NCBI GenBank assembly: GCA_018884035.1
Contig: JAHLFE010000057.1
Coordinates: forward strand, 1-32,066
Direction of reading: 5' to 3'
Source: Candidatus Anaerobiospirillum pullicola
Lineage (GTDB): Bacteria; Pseudomonadota; Gammaproteobacteria; Enterobacterales; Succinivibrionaceae
Length of the DNA stretch: 32,066 bases
Shown: positions 26,562 through 32,066 of the stretch, piece by piece
Layout of the letters: each line of letters opens with the position of its first letter
Position numbering within the stretch: position 1 is the first letter of the stretch
The notes under the pieces: model-generated
Databases searched by the model: none
Seen by the model: the letters and a program-made list of their open reading frames with translations, nothing else
What the model was told of the DNA's origin: nothing
Made by a program: the position numbers and the translations under genes

Positions 26562-27005
26562 ATGCACGCCATTCTCGCCATTATCAAAACTTGCCTCAAA
26601 GACAAGCTCTTCCTTGCTGCTGGCCGCGCCGGTCGTATGGAGTTTTGGGTCTTTACCCTCTTTGCGATCCTCATTCGTATCATCCTGTTCCCACTCAACA
26701 TGATTAGCCATGGAGCAATGTTGCTGGGCATGGTATACGCCATTATTAATTTCGTCATCTTTGTGGCCCACTACACCGCGCTCATTCGCCGCTTGCACGA
26801 TACAAATCGCTCGGCAGTACACGTGGCACCTGTCTTTATCGGTTTGCTGCTCATTGTCGGTGCGGTCTTCTCATCGATTCCAATGCTAGTGATGGCAGGA
26901 GAGGTACTATCTGTAGGTGGCTTAATCTACGTGCTGGTTTTAGCGGTGCTGCCTGGCAATAAGGGTAGCAACAATTACGGCCCTGAGGCCCCAACCTACC
27001 GCTAA
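26562..27005 (+). CDS. DUF805 inner-membrane protein, copy 4, without tail
   Basis: The 147-residue protein has the compact DUF805 form: MHAILAIIKTCLKDK at the start, RMEFWVF, spans around ILIRIILFPLNMI, MVYAIINFVIFVAHY and VAPVFIGLLLIVGAVF, the signature IRRLHDTNRSAVHV with its second half changed, and GNKGSNNYGPE at the end. It shares CLKDK near the N-terminus with copy 3, suggesting these two are closer to each other. It lacks the low-complexity tail. The ATG at 26562 has no clear ribosome site but fits the family start. Confidence 0.88.
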   Translation: MHAILAIIKTCLKDKLFLAAGRAGRMEFWVFTLFAILIRIILFPLNMISHGAMLLGMVYAIINFVIFVAHYTALIRRLHDTNRSAVHVAPVFIGLLLIVGAVFSSIPMLVMAGEVLSVGGLIYVLVLAVLPGNKGSNNYGPEAPTYR

Positions 27006-27174
27006 GCGTATAATCGTAACAAAAACACACTCCCATTCCTAACAAGCAACGAGGCAAGAGTCAGTGCACCTTGCAACAATCAACAGCTGCTGGTACCACA
27101 TTAGCTTAACAAGTGATGATGTTGCATGTATCAGTAGCACCTGCACAGCAACGCTGTAGTTACTGGAGAGCCTT

Positions 27175-28098
27175 ATGTCGTTTTTATCTAAACTCGTCGA
27201 GTTCAGCGAAAAGATGGCTGAGAATGCTGAGCGTATGCGTATCGCTTCTGAAGAGTCCCTTAAGAAAACGCGGCTTGAGATCCAGAAAGCCGAGCTCGAG
27301 CGTCGTATAGCTAGGGAAAAAGCCGAGCGCGAGCGTCGTATAGCTAAGGAATGGCGTCAAGGTACAGTAACAGAGGAAGAGCGTAACAGCTTCTATCCAA
27401 TCCTGCTTAAGTGTGTGTCGAGCTGGGAAGCTAATGATCCGCAGTCACTTAGACACAAATGGCTTGTTCCTTACTATCCTGAGTACAGAGCTGTAACGGA
27501 TACCATGCGCGATGATCGGAAGTTTATTCTGGATTTCCAAGATGCAATGGCAACTGATGGCTCTATGCTCGCTTATCATCAGTTGAAGTTGCAACTCCGA
27601 GATCTAAGGGAAAATCAGGGCTTAGCCCATACTACCTCTGCAACGGCACCTGTGAATTTAATGCCTGCTTATCACGAAAACGCAGACCACACTCTTGCTA
27701 TAGCCACCGCAGTCCTGCGTACTTATGAGACCTTGCTTAAGACGTTTGGATTCAAATTCCCAACTTTAACCTTGGTTTGTATGCCTACTTCTAATGCAAT
27801 CTATAATAAACAGCTTGCGGAGTTTTCTCGTGCGGTGTGTCACGACGATGTTATGCAAGATGGCGGTATGCAAGATGGCACTAGTCACATCCAAGTAACA
27901 TCTGCCGCCACGCCTAATCAGTTTGGTAGTAGTGGCAAACTGCAAAAGAGGTACGATGTCGGCTTTTTCCAAGGTAAATATGTCATCCTCTTTGATGTCA
28001 TCAGAAACACTGGCAAAACCTTGGAAGCGGAAAAAGCACAGCTTGAGTCTCTGGGAGCTAAAGTGATTGGCGCCATTACCTTAGCGCAAACATTTTGA
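27175..28098 (+). CDS. Coiled-coil protein with C-terminal phosphoribosyltransferase-like domain
   Basis: The 307-residue protein starts at the ATG at 27175, preceded by GGAGAG. Residues about 8-60 form a charged coiled coil (KKTRLEIQKAELERRIAREK, with ERRIAKE repeated). A central region with EANDPQSLRHKWLVPYYPEY is unassigned. The last about 120 residues resemble type I phosphoribosyltransferases: a FPTLTLVCMPTSN strand/loop, GFFQGKYVILFDVIRNTGKT as the PRPP-loop region, and GAKVIGAITLAQTF at the end. The usual double acid before the PRPP loop is D-V here, so activity may be altered. The substrate is unknown. No signal peptide. Confidence 0.75.
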   Translation: MSFLSKLVEFSEKMAENAERMRIASEESLKKTRLEIQKAELERRIAREKAERERRIAKEWRQGTVTEEERNSFYPILLKCVSSWEANDPQSLRHKWLVPYYPEYRAVTDTMRDDRKFILDFQDAMATDGSMLAYHQLKLQLRDLRENQGLAHTTSATAPVNLMPAYHENADHTLAIATAVLRTYETLLKTFGFKFPTLTLVCMPTSNAIYNKQLAEFSRAVCHDDVMQDGGMQDGTSHIQVTSAATPNQFGSSGKLQKRYDVGFFQGKYVILFDVIRNTGKTLEAEKAQLESLGAKVIGAITLAQTF

Positions 28099-28199
28099 TG
28101 CTGACGGCGCGCTCCTCGAACGCTAAGGCGCTGCCCTGCAGCGCGCAGCTTCTAAGACACCGTGCTGCTATACACACGGCTCGACTGCCTCAGCACCAA

Positions 28200-28352
28200 A
28201 AAAAATCGGCTCTCCTCAGAATTTGGTGGATAGGGCAGCAACACTACTCCAAGGTCGGTCACGCCAAAAGCCATCACATTGGTTCCCTTGCTTGCTCGCA
28301 GAGCGCTACTGCTTTTTGGTATCCACCAAACTCTGAGTAGAGCCAAAAAATC
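28200..28352. mobile_element. Miniature element with 25-bp terminal inverted repeats and 8-bp target duplication
   Basis: The element spans 28208-28344 (137 bp). Its ends, 28208-28232 and the reverse of 28320-28344, match at 23 of 25 positions and begin GGCTCT. An exact 8-bp direct repeat AAAAAATC flanks it (28200-28207 and 28345-28352). The inner end sequence TTTGGTGGATA also occurs, reversed, inside the first element (24295-24305). It has no coding capacity. Tip and duplication length suggest an ISL3-type transposase acting in trans. Confidence 0.87.
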
Positions 28353-28463
28353 GCAAGAACCAGAAAGACCAAGAGTCAGGCTGTGGTTGAAGAAGGAATT
28401 CAAGGGCAGTGCTGAGTTTACTTGCAATCATTATGGTTGCTGCCTAAGATGAGTGTTTTGTGT

Positions 28464-28497
28464 CCCCAAGGCTTGTAGTTAATTGGTTGCCTTGGGG
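28464..28497. repeat. 9-bp inverted repeat
   Basis: CCCCAAGGC at 28464-28472 pairs perfectly with GCCTTGGGG at 28489-28497 around a 16-nt AT-rich loop. No T run follows on either strand. It lies between the second miniature element and the 22-bp inverted repeat. Confidence 0.5.
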
Positions 28498-28524
28498 GCT
28501 CCTGATCCGACACTTTAACCTATT

Positions 28525-28679
28525 CTAGTGGTAGATTCGGAAATTAACGAGGAACCCCATACATGGCCGTGCAGGCGCATGAATGGGATCAATTAGGGGC
28601 ATTGGACAGGCGTGATGAATGTCTGTTGCCCTTGTTTTAAGAGGACTGGTTCCTCGTTAATTTCCGAATTCTTCACTAG
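28525..28679. repeat. Perfect 22-bp inverted repeat with outer 6-bp arms, about 150 bp overall
   Basis: 28535-28556 (starting ATTCGGAAATTAACG) is the exact reverse complement of 28648-28669. Outside it, after an unpaired 4 nt on each side, CTAGTG (28525-28530) pairs with CACTAG (28674-28679). The 91-nt centre has no ORF. There is no flanking direct repeat, so it does not look like the other miniature elements. The right outer arm contains the stop codon of the neighbouring orphan gene. It could be a long RNA hairpin, a recombination site or an old element. Confidence 0.8.
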
Positions 28680-29089
28680 GCTAAATGCATAGGGGCAGTT
28701 GGGCTTAGGGAAGCACAATGGTAAATGGCTTTCCCTAGCTCTGTGAGGGTAATGCACCAAGTCTTCAGCTCTGGCTTTTGATCCTCTTGACCGGATTTTT
28801 GGTCAGGCTGAGAGGCTGCTTGGTTGTCTGGTCGTATAACCACTGGTTTGTGAAAGCCTGCCGCTGAGGTAAAGTTCATTTCCAGCTTATGATTCCCGCT
28901 GCGCCCAAGGATTCGCAAGATCCGACCTCTGCGGTTGATGCATACGACCATGTCACTTCCCGTTGTGAAGCTGACGCCGAAGTTGGTTGGGATGTGCGAG
29001 CTAAGTGACTTGTAGTGCCTCCGAAAGTCAATCTCCTTAAGGACGAGGGTGATCTTGGGGGCGCTGTTGCTCTCAAAGTCACTAAACAT
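28676..29089 (-). CDS. Orphan protein, second of a paralogous pair
   Basis: The 137-residue protein is not recognised. It is a diverged copy of the gene just upstream: here FGVSFTTGSDMVVC is followed by RILRILGRSGNHKLEMNF, there FGLNVFSGHDLAFC and MLRFLGKQGGLRFELTC. I choose the ATG at 29089 because it aligns with the start of its partner (both have 38 residues up to the shared FG); a TTG at 29125 is the alternative, and neither has a strong ribosome site. A Gln/Asp/Pro-rich linker (SQPDQKSGQEDQKPE) precedes a C-terminal segment WCITLTELGKAIYHC. It starts 63 nt after the partner ends. Confidence 0.65.
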   Translation of the reverse strand: MFSDFESNSAPKITLVLKEIDFRRHYKSLSSHIPTNFGVSFTTGSDMVVCINRRGRILRILGRSGNHKLEMNFTSAAGFHKPVVIRPDNQAASQPDQKSGQEDQKPELKTWCITLTELGKAIYHCASLSPTAPMHLA

Positions 29090-29152
29090 GCTGGTTATGC
29101 ATTGCAGGGCCTCATCAGCTGTCAATAGCCGATATTTTGGCTTTTCGTCAGC

Positions 29153-29590
29153 CTATTGTTGACTGCTTTGTTCCGTGGCAGTCTCCTCCTGACTGTCTTG
29201 TTCCGTGGCAGTCACCACCTGACAGCTTTGCTCCGTAGTAGTCACCACTTGGCTGCTTTGCTCCGTAGTAGTCACCACATGACTGCTTTGCTCCTTGTCA
29301 GTCATCTCCTGACCGCTTGCCTCCGATTTTGGGCCATTAATCAGCTCCGTAAAAGTACCTTTTTTCTTAGCGCAAGTCAGTTCAAACCGCAGACCACCTT
29401 GTTTGCCTAAGAAGCGCAGCATTGTATGCCTGCTGTTAGAGCAAAAAGCCAAATCATGTCCCGAAAAGACGTTTAAGCCGAATCTACGTGAGATGTATGG
29501 AGGCATTGAGCACAAGCGCTGCCGCATGTCGCAAGCCTCACTAATGACCGTAACTAGGCTCCCTGTTATATCTTCAAAGAGCTCTTTCAA
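29153..29590 (-). CDS. Orphan protein with tandem-repeat tail, first of a paralogous pair
   Basis: The 145-residue protein is not recognised. I start it at the TTG at 29590, which has AGGGGG 8 nt upstream; the frame is open to 29644 without a ribosome site. The N-terminal about 90 residues match its downstream neighbour (FGLNVFSGHDLAFCSNSR, MLRFLGKQGG). The C-terminus is five 10-residue repeats of the type TTTEQSSQVV, encoded by 30-bp tandem repeats. The domain is small, without signal peptide or membrane span. Confidence 0.68.
   Translation of the reverse strand: MKELFEDITGSLVTVISEACDMRQRLCSMPPYISRRFGLNVFSGHDLAFCSNSRHTMLRFLGKQGGLRFELTCAKKKGTFTELINGPKSEASGQEMTDKEQSSHVVTTTEQSSQVVTTTEQSCQVVTATEQDSQEETATEQSSQQ
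29161..29310. repeat. 30-bp coding tandem repeat, five copies
   Basis: Five consecutive 30-bp units (29161-29190, and so on to 29310) share GACTGCTTTG-TCCGT-GCAGTC-type sequence with several substitutions each. They stay in frame and encode Glu/Gln/Ser/Thr/Val decapeptides at the end of the orphan protein. Confidence 0.9.
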
Positions 29591-29830
29591 GTGATTTCCC
29601 CCTGTTGGTACAGATTCCTGACTGAGCTGGGCTTTTGCCAGCAACTAACCACAATAGTCTACAATCAAAAACGTGATATATAAAAGGGGGTCACCGCCCA
29701 CCTTGAAGCAGCCCATGTTGATCATGTTACGGAGACTGCTGTTAACCGCCTCAATCTGATGCCACCTTGATTTGCCTTGCACCATACATTTCTGCTAGAT
29801 TGCCCCCTCTTACAATCTAAGGAAACTTGT

Positions 29831-30700
29831 ATGCTCACAGGTATCATCGCCATTAGCTTGGGTACCATTCTCCAAGCTCTGACTTACTGCTTAGTAAAAG
29901 AAAGTGGCCGTAGTGGCCAGATGAGCACGCTGCGCATCTTAATGTGTGCCCATCTCATTATGGGCATCACCAGCTCGATTCCCTTTATCTACTTTAAGGT
30001 GTGGAACCTCCTCACGGTAGAGGTAGTGCTCTACGCCGCCGCTGTTAATATCACTTACCTCTTGGCGCAGTTTTTCATGTTTAGCGCCATCACCCGCTCC
30101 GATCCCTCCATCTCCAGTCCTTACCTCATCCTCAAGCTGCCGCTGGTAGCGCTCCTCTCGATCATTATCTTTGGTGAGCACTTAACGCTGATTCAGGCCT
30201 TTGCCCTGTTTGGCATTGTGATCTTATCGCTGATCTACTCTAAGGCCGTGAAGATTAACTTTGGCGTGCTGCTCTTAGTGCTCAGCTCAGCCTTATGCTT
30301 TGCGCTGTGCGATGTCTTTGTAATGTACACCGCCCGTGCGCTGGACGTGACTAGTGCCGTGTGGCGCTCGGTCTTTACGGTGGTGAGCTGTGATGTGCAA
30401 TACCTACTCTTTGCTCCAGTGCTGCTGTTCATGCGCGACCGCCCACACCTCAAGCAATTTGCGTCGGTGTTACCACTGTCTATCAGCTGGCAATCTGGTG
30501 TGACCTTCACCATTATCGGCTTTAACATCGCGGGTGTGATTTCCAGCAACATCGTGCTCTCGATGCGGGCGCTGGTTGCGGTAGCGCTAACGGCAATGTT
30601 CTTTAGATGGCAGTTAAGCGGCGAGGGCCGCTTTAAGACAAAGAGCGCCGCCGCTCTGGGCATGTGCGCTTGCGTCGCTTTTTACTACAACTTTGCCTAA
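29831..30700 (+). CDS. EamA/DMT-family transporter
   Basis: The 289-residue protein consists almost wholly of hydrophobic spans, about ten, as expected for the drug/metabolite transporter superfamily, many of which export amino acids or other small molecules. Segments include MLTGIIAISLGTILQALTYC at the start, LYAAAVNITYLLAQFFMFSA, LILKLPLVALLSIIIFGE (a typical fourth-to-fifth span) and FNIAGVISSNIVLSMRALV. The ATG at 29831 follows TAAGGAAACTTGT; the frame opens at 29777 but without a ribosome site. The substrate cannot be predicted. A terminator follows. Confidence 0.88.
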   Translation: MLTGIIAISLGTILQALTYCLVKESGRSGQMSTLRILMCAHLIMGITSSIPFIYFKVWNLLTVEVVLYAAAVNITYLLAQFFMFSAITRSDPSISSPYLILKLPLVALLSIIIFGEHLTLIQAFALFGIVILSLIYSKAVKINFGVLLLVLSSALCFALCDVFVMYTARALDVTSAVWRSVFTVVSCDVQYLLFAPVLLFMRDRPHLKQFASVLPLSISWQSGVTFTIIGFNIAGVISSNIVLSMRALVAVALTAMFFRWQLSGEGRFKTKSAAALGMCACVAFYYNFA

Positions 30701-30773
30701 TGCTGAAGACGGCGCTTAGCACTCTCTTTAGCATAACGTGAGGGCAAGCCCCTCCAGACTCTCAGTATTCACC

Positions 30774-30801
30774 AAAGGCCACGTTGACAGCGTGGCCTTT
30801 T
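30774..30801 (+). terminator. Terminator after the EamA gene
   Basis: AAAGGCCACG at 30774-30783 pairs perfectly with CGTGGCCTTT at 30791-30800 around TTGACAG, followed by T. The A run before the stem would also let it act on minus-strand transcripts. Confidence 0.85.
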
Positions 30802-30995
30802 CATTGGAGCGCAGGCTTTTCCAACGGTAAGATGCTCCCATGAGCGCGCCATCGCGACGAGTTGCCTGTTATGTTACATAGCCTTTGGCAAGTAAGCTGG
30901 GGGCAAACACTCAGCACAACACAGCCATGAAGGCGATGGGCAAATACTTTGGCCGAGCTTTGGGGGTTCTGGTCGATCGGAGGCGTATCTGAAAT

Positions 30996-31036
30996 GCAAA
31001 GGGCGCCAAGCTCTAGCTGAGCCCTGCGCCCTATGG
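30996..31036 (-). terminator. Terminator-like hairpin after small-gene copy 1
   Basis: AGGGCGC pairs with GCGCCCT around an interior containing AGCT-CT-AGCT. On the minus strand a short T run follows. The same hairpin occurs in unit 2, where the T run is longer. Conservation in both copies supports a role as the 3' end of the small transcript. Confidence 0.5.
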
Positions 31037-31143
31037 GGTGGCTAATGAGCCAATGATAGCGACACGATGTAGAAGCTGACCATCGATATGGTGCGGCCAG
31101 AGGTGCCGCCATCGCTTTAAGCTGTGCGCAGCACAGCAAGTGA

Positions 31144-31520
31144 CTACTTCTTATCGAGCTCTTTCAGAGCCTTGCGGATATGATAGCCGCAGTAGATGAA
31201 CATAATAAGGGTGGTCACTACGACAAAAAGGGCACCATAATCATGGGCGTTAAGTTAGTGGTTCGCTTGGGGGTGGAAAAGTAGCATTTACAAGCCACTT
31301 AATCGCGCAGGAAGATGTTTCCAGTCTGGAAACACCTAGACTCGACGGCTCACCCAAGAATCCCTTATATAAAGGATTCATCATAGGCACCAATTGTGTC
31401 CCTTTGAGCCGGTTTTAAGGCTAAAATGCCAATCGACCGGCCTAACAGCCACTTTAAGTGGCGCTGATTCTGATATTTAAGCGTTTTTGCTTAACTTAAC
31501 GCCTATGCACCATAATTCAT
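31144..31520 (-). pseudogene. Small membrane-protein gene copy 1, split by an inserted element
   Basis: This is the broken relative of the intact gene at 31863-31964. Its ribosome site (AAGGAGGAAAG) and first codons lie at 31508-31530, and the rest (31144-31241) reads YGALFVVVTTLIMFIYCGYH then IRKALKELDKK. Between them sits the 266-bp element 31242-31507. Reading from the true start gives M-N-Y-G-A and then a stop (TAG) inside the element. An ATG created at the inner junction is out of frame. About 25 of 32 residues match the intact copy. Confidence 0.8.
31233..31516. mobile_element. 266-bp miniature element with 16-bp terminal inverted repeats and 9-bp target duplication
   Basis: The element is 31242-31507. 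Its ends read CATGGGCGTTAAGTTA and, reversed from the right, CATAGGCGTTAAGTTA (15 of 16). The 9-bp direct repeat CACCATAAT flanks it (31233-31241 and 31508-31516). The empty site is preserved in the second repeat unit (CACCATAAT once, at about 31952-31960), which proves insertion. It has no transposase frame but contains internal palindromes (GTTTCCAG-TCTGGAAAC near 31318-31335). The CAT-G/A tip and duplication length suggest IS4-family (IS231-like) mobilisation; that is inference. Confidence 0.88.
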
Positions 31521-31714
31521 CTTTCCTCCTTATCAGATACCAACCTAAGCTGCAATATGCACTGTGTTAAGGGCTCACTGCGGCGGTGTTCGTCAAACAC
31601 TACGTGCAGCAAAGCCATAAAGGCGATTAGCTGCCACCTGCTGATACTTTGGCCGAGCATTGCGTAGTGGGCAGATCAGAGGCGTATCTGCAATGCCTGC
31701 TCTAAGGCCGATTA

Positions 31715-31755
31715 TAGCAAAAGGGCGCCAAGCTCTAGCTGAGCCCAGCGCCCTA
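31715..31755 (-). terminator. Terminator of the intact small-protein gene
   Basis: The minus strand forms AGGGCGC...GCGCCCT followed by TTTTGC, about 110 nt after the small ORF stop. The stretch between contains other conserved sequence, so the transcript may carry a structured 3' untranslated part. Confidence 0.5.
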
Positions 31756-31862
31756 TGGGGTGGCTAACAAGCCAATGATAGCGACACGATAGAAGCTGAC
31801 CTTCGATATGGTACAGCCAGTGCGCCGCTATCGTCTTAAGCTGTGCGCAGCACAACAAGTGG

Positions 31863-31964
31863 CTACTTCTTATCGAGCTCTTTCAAAGCCTTGCGAACCA
31901 GATAGGCGCCGTAGATTAAAGCAATAATAGTGGTAACTACGACAAAAAGGGCACCATAATTCAT
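31863..31964 (-). CDS. 33-residue single-span membrane protein
   Basis: The ATG at 31964 has an excellent ribosome site (AAGGAGG, 7 nt upstream). The product is a short hydrophobic helix (YGALFVVVTTIIALIYGAYL, residues 3-22) followed by a basic/acidic cytoplasmic end (VRKALKELDKK), so a single-span inner-membrane protein with its C-terminus inside is likely. The MNYGAL start faintly recalls CcoQ/FixQ-type small subunits, but no oxidase genes are nearby and I do not assign it. A diverged relative lies in the neighbouring repeat unit, and the coding part is better conserved than its surroundings. Confidence 0.75.
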   Translation of the reverse strand: MNYGALFVVVTTIIALIYGAYLVRKALKELDKK

Positions 31965-32066
31965 ATTTACTCCTCCTTATCATCAGGAACCAATCTAACC
32001 AGCAATATGCACTTAAGGGCACACAGCGGCAATGGTGAATAGGCAACAAGGCGCTGTATTGGTAGA

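Larger units (their letters stand above)
30904..32066. repeat. Tandem direct duplication carrying a small-protein gene
   Basis: Two abutting units: unit 1 at about 30904-31590 (interrupted by the element 31242-31507) and unit 2 from about 31594 to at least 32030. Shared stretches include ACTTTGGCCGAGC, the GGGCGCCAAGCTCTAGCTGA hairpin region, AAGCTGTGCGCAGCACA and the small ORF with its upstream sequence. Divergence is roughly 10-20 percent with small indels, so the duplication is not recent. The right limit runs to the window edge, so further units may exist. Confidence 0.85.

Noticed and set aside
30801..31139. Minus-strand frame of 112 residues in the first repeat unit
   Set aside because: It is not kept open in the second repeat unit, and it overlaps the terminator of the EamA gene and a conserved RNA-like hairpin.
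1..32066. CRISPR arrays and prophage or conjugation genes
   Set aside because: No regular direct repeats with unique spacers, no integrase, phage structural or transfer genes were seen. The tandem repeats present are either coding or simple.

Overview
This window looks like the chromosome of a motile gammaproteobacterium. The flagellar genes follow the polar-flagellum order known from Vibrio and Aeromonas: flgD, flgC, flgB, cheR, cheV, flgA, flgM, then flgN, flgP, flgO and flgT. The lipoprotein trio FlgO/FlgP/FlgT and the cheV-cheR pair beside flgB are typical of that group. A member of the Aeromonadales or Succinivibrionaceae is my guess; there is no rRNA here to test it. Coding density is low: many gaps of 0.4 to 1.5 kb contain no convincing gene but do contain AGC/AGT-type trinucleotide runs and hairpins.

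Region 1 (1-11000) is a loosened flagellar cluster. flgD stands alone with its own terminator and is cut off from flgB-flgC by a flavin-reductase gene on the opposite strand. cheR and cheV are separated by 0.9 kb. flgA and flgM face the other way. None of flgE to flgJ follows flgD within the window.

Region 2 (11250-15630) lies between flgM and flgN, which are normally neighbours. It holds a CobS/MoxR-like AAA+ ATPase with a cysteine cluster and an altered Walker B motif, plus two acidic orphan proteins, all on the minus strand.

Region 3 (17176-22559) holds flgN, a compact flgO-flgP lipoprotein operon, divergent flgT, and a tRNA-Arg(CCT) with a strong promoter.

Region 4 (23155-27005) is a row of four diverged DUF805 membrane-protein genes, three of which carry low-complexity glutamine/alanine/proline tails.

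Region 5 (27175-32066) is accessory DNA. It contains a coiled-coil protein with a phosphoribosyltransferase-like end, a pair of paralogous orphan genes, an EamA-type exporter, and a tandem duplication carrying a 33-residue single-span membrane protein. Three short elements with terminal inverted repeats and exact target duplications (two of 8 bp, one of 9 bp) sit in regions 4 and 5. One of them has broken one copy of the small-protein gene. A perfect 22-bp inverted repeat lies at the end of the orphan pair.
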